Shown here piece by piece: positions 54,584-62,520 of a DNA stretch of 64,000 bases. The number at the start of each line of letters is the position of its first letter. The stretch's first letter is position 1. The position numbers and the translations under genes are program-made. Where the stretch lies: contig NZ_CP070969.1 in assembly GCF_017086365.1 (NCBI RefSeq), positions 5,730,001 through 5,794,000 of the forward strand, read 5' to 3'. Below the pieces are notes generated by a model, which had not been told where the DNA came from, ran no database searches, and saw nothing but the letters and a program-made list of their open reading frames with translations. Origin of the DNA: Paenibacillus tianjinensis (GTDB lineage: Bacteria; Bacillota; Bacilli; Paenibacillales; Paenibacillaceae).

Positions 54584-56077
54584 TTAACGGAGCAATTGAA
54601 GAACACCTTGAGGTTGTTGGTTGGCTTGAGCCAACATCGCTTGAGCTGCCTGAGCCAAGATGGAGTTCTTGGTCTGGTCACTCATTTCCTTAGCCATGTC
54701 TACGTCACGAATACGGGATTCAGCAGCGGACAAGTTCTCGGAAGAAGTATTCAAGTTGTTGATAGTGTGCTCCAAACGGTTCTGGTAAGCCCCCAGTTTA
54801 GAACGTTCCGAAGATACAGTTGTGATAGCTTTGTCGATAGCTGTGATAGCGTTGTTAGCAGCGCCTTGGGTAGAAACGTTGATACCTTTTTGAACCTGCG
54901 CATCTGCAACGACTTTACCTCCACCAGTAACTGCGCTTGTGGAAGCCACTTGAGATTGAGTGATAGCATCAGAGTCACCAGCCGCATAAGCAGTACCAGT
55001 TGCTGTTACACTACCTTTTACAGTGTTGAAGTCAAAGTTTACTGTAGCAACGCGATCCGAAGCAGCATCACCCAATGTTACGGAAGATTGGTTGTTGTAT
55101 ACTTTTACTGTAGAGCCGATTGTAGTACCGCCGTTATTAGCAGAACCAAGCTGCATGTTCAAATATTCTGCAGATTGTGAAAAAGTCCATGTATCGTTAG
55201 TTGCATTTTGCGCATCAAAGGCAACAGTAAGCGATGCACCGTCAGCCAATGTAATTGCCGTACTTGTACCAGCAGTAACAGTTACTGCTGCATTAGTCCA
55301 AGTAGTACCACCATCGGTTGAGTAAGATGCTCCAGTTACATCGCCTCCAGCTGCAGACGTTGCTTTAACTTGGAAAGTTACATCCTTAGAACCGGTGTAA
55401 GTACCACCTGCTGTTCCTGTACCGCCTAACGCATTACTACCAGTAACGGTACCCGCTGCTGCCACTACCTTCGCAACGTTCAGGAAAGTACCGTTAAGAC
55501 TCGAAGAAGTAGTTGTCAGAGATCCTACACCAGTGTTGGTGTTGGCGAACGTAGTAGTAGTGGTAGCACCTGCTACACCAAGGGACTGGGCATCCATCGC
55601 ACTGATCGATAAACTAAGGTTTTGGTTAGCATTGGAACCGATTTGATAAGTGTTGCTAAGTCCACCAGCCAAGAGGTTCTGGGTATTGAATTCTGTAGTA
55701 TTGGAAATCCGGGAGATTTCCTTAGCCAGTTGGTCAACTTCTTGTTGGATCTTTCCACGGTCATCTGCAGTGTTAGTGTCAGTTGCGGATTGAACACCCA
55801 GTTCACGCATACGTTGCAGAATGGAGTGGGTTTCGTTCAAAGCGCCTTCAGCCGTTTGAATCAAGGAGATTGCATCTTGACCGTTACGGGAAGCTTGATC
55901 CAAACCACGGATTTGACCGCGCATTTTTTCGGAAATTGCCAGACCTGCTGCATCATCACCAGCGCGGTTGATGCGAAGACCGGAAGACAGCTTCTCAATG
56001 TTCTTGCTTTGGTTAGCTGTGTTAACAGACAGTTGGCGTTGTGTGTTAAGTGAAGCAATATTGTGGTTAATAATCAT
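54584..56077 (-). CDS. hag: Flagellin
   Basis: A 497-residue filament subunit. The conserved D0/D1 N-terminus (about 1-165: MIINHNIASLNTQRQLSVN, SGLRINRAGDDAAGLAISEKM) and C-terminus (about 405-497: ending LAQANQQPQGVLQLLR) flank a Gly/Thr/Ala-rich variable domain (about 170-400). The variable domain makes it much longer than the 304-residue B. subtilis Hag. The ATG at 56077 follows AGGGAGG. It has its own sigma-D promoter, CsrA-type leader sites and terminator. Confidence 0.96.
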   Translation of the reverse strand: MIINHNIASLNTQRQLSVNTANQSKNIEKLSSGLRINRAGDDAAGLAISEKMRGQIRGLDQASRNGQDAISLIQTAEGALNETHSILQRMRELGVQSATDTNTADDRGKIQQEVDQLAKEISRISNTTEFNTQNLLAGGLSNTYQIGSNANQNLSLSISAMDAQSLGVAGATTTTTFANTNTGVGSLTTTSSSLNGTFLNVAKVVAAAGTVTGSNALGGTGTAGGTYTGSKDVTFQVKATSAAGGDVTGASYSTDGGTTWTNAAVTVTAGTSTAITLADGASLTVAFDAQNATNDTWTFSQSAEYLNMQLGSANNGGTTIGSTVKVYNNQSSVTLGDAASDRVATVNFDFNTVKGSVTATGTAYAAGDSDAITQSQVASTSAVTGGGKVVADAQVQKGINVSTQGAANNAITAIDKAITTVSSERSKLGAYQNRLEHTINNLNTSSENLSAAESRIRDVDMAKEMSDQTKNSILAQAAQAMLAQANQQPQGVLQLLR

Positions 56078-56086
56078 TTTGTATTT

Positions 56087-56120
56087 CCTCCCTGAAATAA
56101 GTTGATCCACATCCATGTGG
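56087..56120 (-). promoter_or_regulatory. Candidate CsrA-binding sites in the hag leader
   Basis: Two GGA elements. One is the hairpin CCACA-TGGA-TGTGG (56107-56120), which puts GGA in the loop. The other is the ribosome binding site itself, CAGGGAGGA (around 56087-56094). B. subtilis CsrA represses hag through two sites of exactly this kind, one overlapping the Shine-Dalgarno, and is released by FliW. Confidence 0.65.
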
Positions 56121-56170
56121 TAACACTGACTGTTAAGGTCGGCCGCCCTGCCAATCAGTGCCTACTATAT

Positions 56171-56197
56171 ATATCGTCCGCACGCAGACTTTGTTTA
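56171..56197 (-). promoter_or_regulatory. Sigma-D promoter of hag
   Basis: Minus strand TAAA (56194-56197), 14 bp and GGACGATAT (56171-56179), a close match to the motility sigma factor consensus. It gives a leader of about 90 nt. Confidence 0.75.
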
Positions 56198-56222
56198 TAG
56201 CTTTTTACACTTTTTTTAGAAT

Positions 56223-56453
56223 TTATTTTGATTTCAGACGGCTAATAAGATCATTTAAGCTGCTGGATGCAGGCACTGCAGATTCTTTGTTGCTTTCTTT
56301 AATCGACAAATAAACCTCCTGCCGAAAAATATCGACATGTCTCGGAGCTGTAATCCCCACTTTGACAGTATCTCCATCCACGCTGAGAATGGTAATCTCA
56401 ATATCCTCCTGAATAATAATCGATTCGCCCTTTTTTCGTCCAAGAACTAGCAT
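56223..56453 (-). CDS. csrA: Translational regulator CsrA
   Basis: A 76-residue RNA-binding dimer. The N-terminal [20 protein letters not shown] strand with the conserved Arg-Lys and the [19 protein letters not shown]-contact segment are intact. It overlaps fliW by 7 nt (ATG inside the last codons), coupling the pair. It should repress hag translation at the leader sites about 30 nt beyond its own stop-proximal region. FliW antagonises it when flagellin is exported. Confidence 0.95.
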   Translation of the reverse strand: MLVLGRKKGESIIIQEDIEITILSVDGDTVKVGITAPRHVDIFRQEVYLSIKESNKESAVPASSSLNDLISRLKSK

Positions 56454-56893
56454 GATAACTCGTCCTCCTTCTTCGGGCTATTTCTCCATAACAGCTGTCT
56501 GGTTGAATATGTTGAATGGTGAAGTACAATCTGCTTGCCTGCCCGTTTGTCCGGATTAAACACGATCGGAGCAAGTAGATTCAATGTAGACTCCTCCAGT
56601 TTTTCTCTGAGCGTCACAATCGCCCGAACCACTACGGATTGTTCTATTTCTAATTCCTCAGCTTCTGCTTCAGGCAGTTCAAATTCATAGCCCGGGTAAA
56701 AAACAAAGGGATCCGTCAGCAAAAAGGCGAGTTCCTCTGTCTTAAGTGACTGCAAATAGGCAAATGGCCCCTCTTCCAACTCAATAATCGCAAACTCCGT
56801 CTCCTGTTCAAAGCCTGGAATCCCTTTGGGAAAGTGATATATCTGTTCATCTTTAATGTCAAGCACGCCTAATACGGATGTTTCTATGTTCAT
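56447..56893 (-). CDS. fliW: Flagellar assembly factor FliW
   Basis: A 148-residue beta-barrel protein that binds either flagellin or CsrA. Signatures are the [20 protein letters not shown] start, [18 protein letters not shown] and the [23 protein letters not shown]-terminal segment. The ATG at 56893 has GAGGAG 11 nt upstream; the TTG at 56905 is too close to that site. It releases CsrA from the hag leader once free flagellin falls. Confidence 0.95.
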   Translation of the reverse strand: MNIETSVLGVLDIKDEQIYHFPKGIPGFEQETEFAIIELEEGPFAYLQSLKTEELAFLLTDPFVFYPGYEFELPEAEAEELEIEQSVVVRAIVTLREKLEESTLNLLAPIVFNPDKRAGKQIVLHHSTYSTRQLLWRNSPKKEDELSC

Positions 56894-56973
56894 TGTTGTC
56901 AACACTCCTCTTCAATATTCTACTTAGCAAAAAAGCTACAGATGGCTGTAACAATCCATCTATAGCTTATAAT

Positions 56974-57537
56974 CTAGTACTTGTCATCAATGATCTGTGG
57001 GGTGAAGGTCAAAGAAGGCATTTGTCGCATATAAATCTCTAATGTACCCGGGGTATAATGAATTTCCGGCACATTTTGCTTGGCCTCAATCTTGACTTCT
57101 GCTTTGCGATACGAAATCTGCGGTGGATTAGCCTGTATATCAATATCAACATTATCATAAGCGGCAGGACCACGCACTTCCGGGTAAGAAACCGGCTGCC
57201 AATCTTCTCCGTATACTTCGGCAATGGAATTACCTGGTTTTTGAAAGTTAGCCATCCGCGCGCCTTGCTCCATCCGTTTGGCTATCCCTTGCAACCATAG
57301 CTGCTCCACACCGGAATAAATACGCTGACTCATCTCACGGTAGGTTCCACCCGTATAAACCGCACGTGCCTTGGACTGGTCAATGATTACATCTGGCCCA
57401 GGCTGATGAATATCCCATTGTCCTGGGATTGTAGTAATCTGCATGTCTGCTTGAGGCTGGCTCATGGTCAAACTACCAGGGGTTGTATTCATCCCAATCA
57501 GGGCTGGGGTTCGCGAGATTTGCACAGCCACCTGCAT
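56974..57537 (-). CDS. YviE-like flagellar-operon protein (DUF6470 family)
   Basis: A 187-residue protein between flgL and fliW, the position of B. subtilis yviE. It is rich in alternating polar and hydrophobic beta-like repeats. Near the ends, IGMNTTPGSLTMSQPQADMQI and VPEIHYTPGTLEIYMRQMPS look like related strands. The middle has a possible helix (about 75-100). No signal peptide or membrane segment. GGGAGGTG precedes the ATG. The function is not known; co-expression with hook-filament junction proteins suggests a filament-assembly role. Confidence 0.8.
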   Translation of the reverse strand: MQVAVQISRTPALIGMNTTPGSLTMSQPQADMQITTIPGQWDIHQPGPDVIIDQSKARAVYTGGTYREMSQRIYSGVEQLWLQGIAKRMEQGARMANFQKPGNSIAEVYGEDWQPVSYPEVRGPAAYDNVDIDIQANPPQISYRKAEVKIEAKQNVPEIHYTPGTLEIYMRQMPSLTFTPQIIDDKY

Positions 57538-57554
57538 GGAAAAACACCTCCCAT

Positions 57555-58475
57555 CTATCTAATGAAGTCAACCAATGACGATTGGATAATTTTAGCTCCA
57601 ACCGACAACGAAGCGTTATAGATATTTTCCTGAGTCTTGGATTGAGTAAGCAGCTCTGCATAATCTCCATCTTCTGTCTTGGACTGCAGGTCTGTCAAAT
57701 TAACTTCTAAATCGCTCAAACGGTTGCTCATAAGCTCGATTCTATTCGACTTAGCGCCGATATCCGCTTGTATGGCCAACATTTTATCATTCCGGGTATC
57801 CAAATTAGCAATTTGCGAGGATACCGCTCCCGTATTCCCACTGGCGAGAGCAGCAGAAATACTATCAATAATTGCAAAGATGTTATCACTCTCGCTTCCA
57901 CCAAATACTTGATTCCCAGTTACATTGATGGGAAGTTGTACACTCTCTCCTACCGTATAATTGAGAAGTCCGTCATCCGTTATGACGGAGGAAGCACCTG
58001 AGGAATCTAGCGTTCCATCTGCTCCGGTGGAGAATTGATAAGGCTGCTCTGTATATTGCTGTCCATTGAAAATATACTTCCCCTTAAACTGGCTGTTGGC
58101 GATATCAATCAATTGTTCTTTCAATTGCTTCACTTCAGAGTTAATACTATCCAGTGCTTGTTGAGGATTAGTTCCGCTTGCCCCTTGAACAGATAATTCT
58201 CTGAGGCGCTGCACAATGCTTCCGGCTTGAGTTAACACAGTATCATTAAACTCTAGCCAAGAAGTAGCATCATCGACATTCTCCTGATACTGTTCATTCG
58301 CTGAAAGGTCTGCTCTATACCGTAATGAATAGGTAATCCCTACCGGATCATCGGAAGGTTTGTTTATCTTCCGCCCTGTAGCTAACTGTAGCTGAGTATC
58401 ATTCATATTTCGCGCATTACGGTTTAAGTTAAGCATCAGCTGTGCGTTCATCATGTTAGAAGTAACTCTCAACAT
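57555..58475 (-). CDS. flgL: Flagellar hook-associated protein FlgL (HAP3)
   Basis: A 306-residue junction protein. The flagellin-like N-terminus (MLRVTSNMMNAQLMLNLNRN, TGRKINKPSDDPVGI) and C-terminus (about 235-300, NRIELMSNRLSDLEVNLT) are conserved. It joins hook and filament together with FlgK. AGGGGGAAT lies before the ATG, 19 nt after flgK. Confidence 0.95.
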   Translation of the reverse strand: MLRVTSNMMNAQLMLNLNRNARNMNDTQLQLATGRKINKPSDDPVGITYSLRYRADLSANEQYQENVDDATSWLEFNDTVLTQAGSIVQRLRELSVQGASGTNPQQALDSINSEVKQLKEQLIDIANSQFKGKYIFNGQQYTEQPYQFSTGADGTLDSSGASSVITDDGLLNYTVGESVQLPINVTGNQVFGGSESDNIFAIIDSISAALASGNTGAVSSQIANLDTRNDKMLAIQADIGAKSNRIELMSNRLSDLEVNLTDLQSKTEDGDYAELLTQSKTQENIYNASLSVGAKIIQSSLVDFIR

Positions 58476-58494
58476 CGCTTACATTCCCCCTTTC

Positions 58495-60096
58495 TTATCT
58501 GCCTACGGTACCGGTAGAGTTGATTAATTTATCGAGCATTTCGTCATAGGTCGTCATAAAACGCGCTGCAGCACTATAAGCACGCTGGAACACTAGCATG
58601 TTGGACATTTCTTCGTCAAGAGAAACTCCGCTGACTGATTGGCGGCGGGCATTCACTTGTTCCACAAGGTAATTGGAGTTCTCAGTCTGGCGGGTAGCCT
58701 CCTGGGACTGAATTCCAAGCTGCCCTACCATTGTTTTATAGAAAGTGCCGGCAGTTGCCTTAATACCCGTAGTTGGTGAAGTAAATGAACCTGATTGTTG
58801 ATTAGCCATCAGAAGTGCCAAAGTATTATTACCTTTGACAACAGCTTCAGAGGTTCCGCTTCCGCTCGTGCGCAGTGAAGTTGCCAAAAGATTGGTGTCC
58901 GCAGCAATCTCTGAATTAAAGGTAATATTTCCTGCCGTAATCTCCGATCCGTCACCGGAGATGGTGAACAGCGGCTTCCCGGGATTGAGTGTACCATCCA
59001 GTGTATAACCAAGCTGATGAAGGCCATTCATCCCTTTGACCGTTATTTTCACATCTGCGTTCAAAGTTGATCCTTGCGGGAAAGCTGTGCCTGCAGTAAC
59101 GGTTGCTGTTGAACCGTCTGCCTTAGTTATAGTTGCATCACTGGTAAGAACGGTACCTTCAGGAAGAACGGAGCCTTTAGGAAGGGTCACGTCCATGTCT
59201 CCAGTAGCAATTGTATTCGCAATATTATTAAGCTGCTTCTTATAATCTGCCAGATATGTCTGACTGGAAGAGATCATCCCGAATACTTCTCCGGATTTCA
59301 AATCGCCGGAAGAAAATGCCGAATTGAGAAATGCACTATCCACCGTAGCCGAAACCGCAGCACCTTGAACCAGCGCCTGACTGCCCAGTGAGATATTATA
59401 GCCGTATTGGCCTTGCACTACGCTGATATTGGCAATCTTGGATAGCTTATCAGTCAGCATATCGCGCTGGTCGCGCAAATCATTAGCTTTGTCACCCATG
59501 CTCTCTATCTTAAAGATGGAAGAGTTGAGATCAGCGATGGAGGACAGGTAACCTTGAACCTCGGTACCCTTGACTGCGATGTTGGACGCCAGATCGGTAT
59601 CCAGATTATCGAGTTGTCTGCTCATATAGTTAAGGGCATCCGCTAAGGACTCTGTAGTTTGAACCACAATCTTACGGGAAGTACTGTCTTCCGGATTCTT
59701 ACTCAAATCAGACCAGGACTTCCAGAAGTTATCGAGAACTGTGCTGAGTCCGGTATCTGACGGTTCTTGAAAGATGGCCTCCAGCTTATCCAATGTGTCT
59801 GATTGGATGGTCCAGGCTCCCAGTGAAGAATTCTCGCCACGGTATTGATCGTCAAGGAAGGTCTCACGAATGCGGTCAATAGAGCCGAATTCTACACCAG
59901 TACCCATCTGACCCGGTACCGTTGAATTGCTCAGTCCATAAGCTTCAATAGGAATAGAAGCAGTCATATTGACTCGCTGACGGGTATAGCCTTCCGTATT
60001 CGCGTTAGCGATGTTGTGTCCGGTTGTATTGAGCGCAGCGGTCTGGGTGAAAAGGCTCCGTCTTGCTGTCTCGATTGAATGAAATGTGGATGTCAT
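58495..60096 (-). CDS. flgK: Flagellar hook-associated protein FlgK (HAP1)
   Basis: A 533-residue junction protein. The N-terminal rod-like domain (TALNTTGHNIANANTEGYTRQ, with FLDDQYRGENSSLG) and C-terminus (VSGVSLDEEMSNMLVFQRAY, SAAARFMTTYDEMLDKL) are typical. Residues about 295-350 form an insertion with two similar units (LPKGSVLPEGTVLTSDATI and FPQGSTLNADVKI) not seen in short FlgK proteins. This probably lies on the outer face of the junction. AGGGAGG precedes the ATG. Confidence 0.95.
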   Translation of the reverse strand: MTSTFHSIETARRSLFTQTAALNTTGHNIANANTEGYTRQRVNMTASIPIEAYGLSNSTVPGQMGTGVEFGSIDRIRETFLDDQYRGENSSLGAWTIQSDTLDKLEAIFQEPSDTGLSTVLDNFWKSWSDLSKNPEDSTSRKIVVQTTESLADALNYMSRQLDNLDTDLASNIAVKGTEVQGYLSSIADLNSSIFKIESMGDKANDLRDQRDMLTDKLSKIANISVVQGQYGYNISLGSQALVQGAAVSATVDSAFLNSAFSSGDLKSGEVFGMISSSQTYLADYKKQLNNIANTIATGDMDVTLPKGSVLPEGTVLTSDATITKADGSTATVTAGTAFPQGSTLNADVKITVKGMNGLHQLGYTLDGTLNPGKPLFTISGDGSEITAGNITFNSEIAADTNLLATSLRTSGSGTSEAVVKGNNTLALLMANQQSGSFTSPTTGIKATAGTFYKTMVGQLGIQSQEATRQTENSNYLVEQVNARRQSVSGVSLDEEMSNMLVFQRAYSAAARFMTTYDEMLDKLINSTGTVGR

Positions 60097-60152
60097 ACTG
60101 CTAATTCCTCCCTATGAATGCTCCGGCAAAACGGAATGCAAGAAAGATCCAT

Positions 60153-60653
60153 CTATCCGCGGGCGTCAAAAAGTCCTGGCCTAGTGCTGCTATATCCCTT
60201 ATCGGATGGATGATGGTAGGTGAAATCCTGGTTTGGTCTACCGACAAGCAAATCCAGGGAATAATCTATAAAGGTAAGCGACTGCTCAATCAGCTTCTGA
60301 TTTAGCTCGTTGGCTTTTTTCAAGCGGTGAAGTGTATTAGAAAGCTTCTGCTGAACTTGCTGCAGCCGCGATTTGTCTTCAGGGTCAAATACAAGCCGAG
60401 ACAGCTCTGTCAGATTCAGGTTCAGATTCGAACGGATGCCTACACCTTGTAAAAAGGTAAACGCCGCCTCTGCACGCTGCTCCTCGAGCTGCCCAATCAG
60501 CTTCATCAGCTTGGACTCACGGTTCATGATGTCAATCAGACCATCCACCTTATTGTCCATAATTGTCTGTTTCTTGAGGGCGGCCAGATCGAGCATCTGA
60601 AGATGCGCCTCGTCCAGCCGTTCAAGAAGTTCAAGTAATCTCGTTAATGCCAT
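60153..60653 (-). CDS. flgN: FlgN-type flagellar export chaperone
   Basis: A 166-residue helical protein between flgM and flgK, matching B. subtilis yvyG (FlgN), a chaperone for FlgK and FlgL. Three long helices are predicted (MALTRLLELLERLDEAHLQML, NRESKLMKLIGQLEEQRAE, KLSNTLHRLKKANELNQKL). The ATG at 60653 has AGGTGA 8 nt upstream and lies 12 nt after flgM; the GTG at 60665 is less likely. The tail is polar and probably disordered. Confidence 0.88.
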   Translation of the reverse strand: MALTRLLELLERLDEAHLQMLDLAALKKQTIMDNKVDGLIDIMNRESKLMKLIGQLEEQRAEAAFTFLQGVGIRSNLNLNLTELSRLVFDPEDKSRLQQVQQKLSNTLHRLKKANELNQKLIEQSLTFIDYSLDLLVGRPNQDFTYHHPSDKGYSSTRPGLFDARG

Positions 60654-60665
60654 GGATGGGTTCAC

Positions 60666-60953
60666 CTAATTCTCGGAGGATTGCTTAAAGTAAGGGGCGA
60701 GTGTCTCTGCGAGTTTGGCTGCGTCAACTTGGTAGGTACCTGCGGAAACTTGCTGTTTCAGGCTTTGGATCTTATCAGCACGTGCTGCGTCGATTGTGCC
60801 GCTTTTCTGTGCTTGAAGGAGCTTAATAGCTTCATCGGAAATCGAAACCTCATCCTTACGGGTGCTCTTCTTGGTTTGGTCCTGGCGCTGCGCTTCCACA
60901 TTGCGTTGATACGGGTTAATTGGATTGATTCGTCCGGTCTCGTTAATTTTCAT
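60666..60953 (-). CDS. flgM: Anti-sigma-D factor FlgM
   Basis: A 95-residue small, largely disordered protein. The N-terminal MKINETGRINPINPYQRN is typical of Firmicute FlgM, and the C-terminal sigma-binding region (about 35-92) contains KDEVSISDEAIKLLQ and VSAGTYQVDAAKLAETLAPYF. It holds sigma-D inactive until the hook is complete. The ATG at 60953 is chosen over a GTG at 60962. It is preceded by a candidate sigma-D promoter, which would give feedback control. Confidence 0.93.
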   Translation of the reverse strand: MKINETGRINPINPYQRNVEAQRQDQTKKSTRKDEVSISDEAIKLLQAQKSGTIDAARADKIQSLKQQVSAGTYQVDAAKLAETLAPYFKQSSEN

Positions 60954-60982
60954 AACTTCCACCTTCCTTATAAAATAAAATA

Positions 60983-61030
60983 GCCGATAATCTTTACTAA
61001 GTTTATCGGCCTTTAATGAATCATTCTTTA
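60983..61030 (-). promoter_or_regulatory. Sigma-D promoter of the flgM operon, overlapped by a hairpin
   Basis: Minus strand TAAA (61027-61030), 16 bp and GCCGATAA (61003-61010). The -10 is also the left arm of an 8-bp inverted repeat GCCGATAA/TTATCGGC (60983-61010), followed by TATTTTATTTT. That resembles a terminator for the upstream yvyF transcript. Confidence 0.65.
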
Positions 61031-61055
61031 TAGCTGAAAACGTTTTTTCCAGAAT

Positions 61056-61475
61056 TTATTGGTTCCTAAATTTATCAACGGCCCGATAGGCAGCTTTATT
61101 CGGACTATTGGCATTCTTTGCATTCTCTGCTGCTGTACTTTCCTTAGCCGCATTATTAAGATCCTTGCTTAAACGGGTGCGGCAGCTGTCGCACATATGC
61201 CCTTCCCGGATTAATGTTCCGCATACCTCGCACGGCATCATCATATTCGGTGCATTTGCTATTGAAATCCGGCCTTCACGGATAAAACGGGTGATTTCTT
61301 TAATAGAAATTTCCGTGGCATCGGACAGCTCCTGGATATTAGTGCCTCTATTCTTCCGCAAATACTCCACGCAGATTTCATACTGATGCTCAAGCTCTTT
61401 GATGCAGGGCTGGCATAAATCCATAATGTTTTTGACATACAGACGGCCGCATCTTGGACAATTGTCTACATTCAT
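61056..61475 (-). CDS. yvyF: YvyF-like flagellar operon zinc-finger protein (TIGR03826 type)
   Basis: A 139-residue cytoplasmic protein with two Cys4 zinc sites: an N-terminal one (CPRCGRLY and CQPC) and a second (CEVCGTLI and CDSCR). Between them lies a helix-turn-helix-like region (about 42-70, NIQELSDATEISIKEITRFI). B. subtilis YvyF sits at the same place, between comFC and flgM. It has been placed in the flagellar regulon as a putative regulator; its target is unknown. Confidence 0.85.
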   Translation of the reverse strand: MNVDNCPRCGRLYVKNIMDLCQPCIKELEHQYEICVEYLRKNRGTNIQELSDATEISIKEITRFIREGRISIANAPNMMMPCEVCGTLIREGHMCDSCRTRLSKDLNNAAKESTAAENAKNANSPNKAAYRAVDKFRNQ

Positions 61476-61644
61476 TTCAGCAGCGGCTCCTTTCCTTACA
61501 TTTTGTGCAGCATAGAATTAACTTATGCTTAGATTACATGATTGCACAAGCATAGTCTATGATTAGTATCGGCAAGAGAAGGATTTTAGTTAGATTATTC
61601 GGATAAAATTGTCAGGAATCACATTCACCTCACTCCTGCACGGC

Positions 61645-62520
61645 CTATGAACGGGCCCAGGTCAGGCTATATATCTCAGCAGCTTTTCCATAGCGGTCAC
61701 ACAGCGTTCTTATAGTACCCGCGCACGCGCGTATGGTGCTCCCTGTAGTATAAATATCATCTACTATAACAATCTGCAGCGGACGTGTTCGTTTACCCAA
61801 GGTTTCGAGCCACACCTCAAACTGCAATAGGACCTCTACATCCGGATTTCCTGCAAAAGCATGCTTCATATCTGCGATTCGTTCCGCCCGGTGCTTGAAG
61901 CTTTGTTTGCTGGTATGGTGAGTGCGGACCAAAAGCGGGAGCTGCGGAATCCCCCTGAACCCGGACAGCACATCTGCCAGCCGCTCCGCCTGATTGAATC
62001 CCCGCTCAACAAGCCGGGCTTCAGATACAGGCACCGGGACAAGCAGATCCGCCTGCCATCGCTGGTTACTAGCAGATTGCTTGCCGCGGAATATGGGACT
62101 TGTAAATACCCTCTGTGCTTTTTGGAATTCTGCAATCCCCTGCTGTCTCCGTTCTCTTTCTGCTTTAAGCTGGATGTAGGCTCTGTCCAGCATTGAGCCT
62201 AACAATGGAGCAAGCTGTTCATTCCCCCGGTATTTATATTGACCCAGGATTTCGCGCATCACACTTGTATAAGCTACTGCACTCCGGTTGCAGACAATCG
62301 GTACGGCTTCACCGCTGCGGCTGCAGTCGGGGCAGCCGACATGGCGACCGCATTTCTGACAGCGGGGATGCCGGATCCAAGGAATAGCCTCTTCACAAAC
62401 TGCACAGATACCGTGCAGGCCTGCTGCCGGGCGGCTGGTTTTGCCGCAAATCAGGCAATGAAGCAAAGAAGGCGCCAGCAAGGAGCGGACTTTGGTAAGC
62501 CATGCAGTTAATGAGTCCAT
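61645..62520 (-). CDS. comFC: ComF family amidophosphoribosyltransferase-like protein (ComFC)
   Basis: A 291-residue protein with an N-terminal double zinc ribbon (CLICGKTSR, CAVCEEAI, CQKCGRHVGCPDC) and a phosphoribosyltransferase-fold C-terminus carrying the PRPP loop VIVDDIYTTGSTI. ComFC/GntX proteins are needed for DNA uptake or processing during transformation, but the reaction is unproven. The ATG at 62520 overlaps comFA by 13 nt and has AGAGGAAAG upstream. comFB, which separates these genes in B. subtilis, is absent. Confidence 0.92.
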   Translation of the reverse strand: MDSLTAWLTKVRSLLAPSLLHCLICGKTSRPAAGLHGICAVCEEAIPWIRHPRCQKCGRHVGCPDCSRSGEAVPIVCNRSAVAYTSVMREILGQYKYRGNEQLAPLLGSMLDRAYIQLKAERERRQQGIAEFQKAQRVFTSPIFRGKQSASNQRWQADLLVPVPVSEARLVERGFNQAERLADVLSGFRGIPQLPLLVRTHHTSKQSFKHRAERIADMKHAFAGNPDVEVLLQFEVWLETLGKRTRPLQIVIVDDIYTTGSTIRACAGTIRTLCDRYGKAAEIYSLTWARS

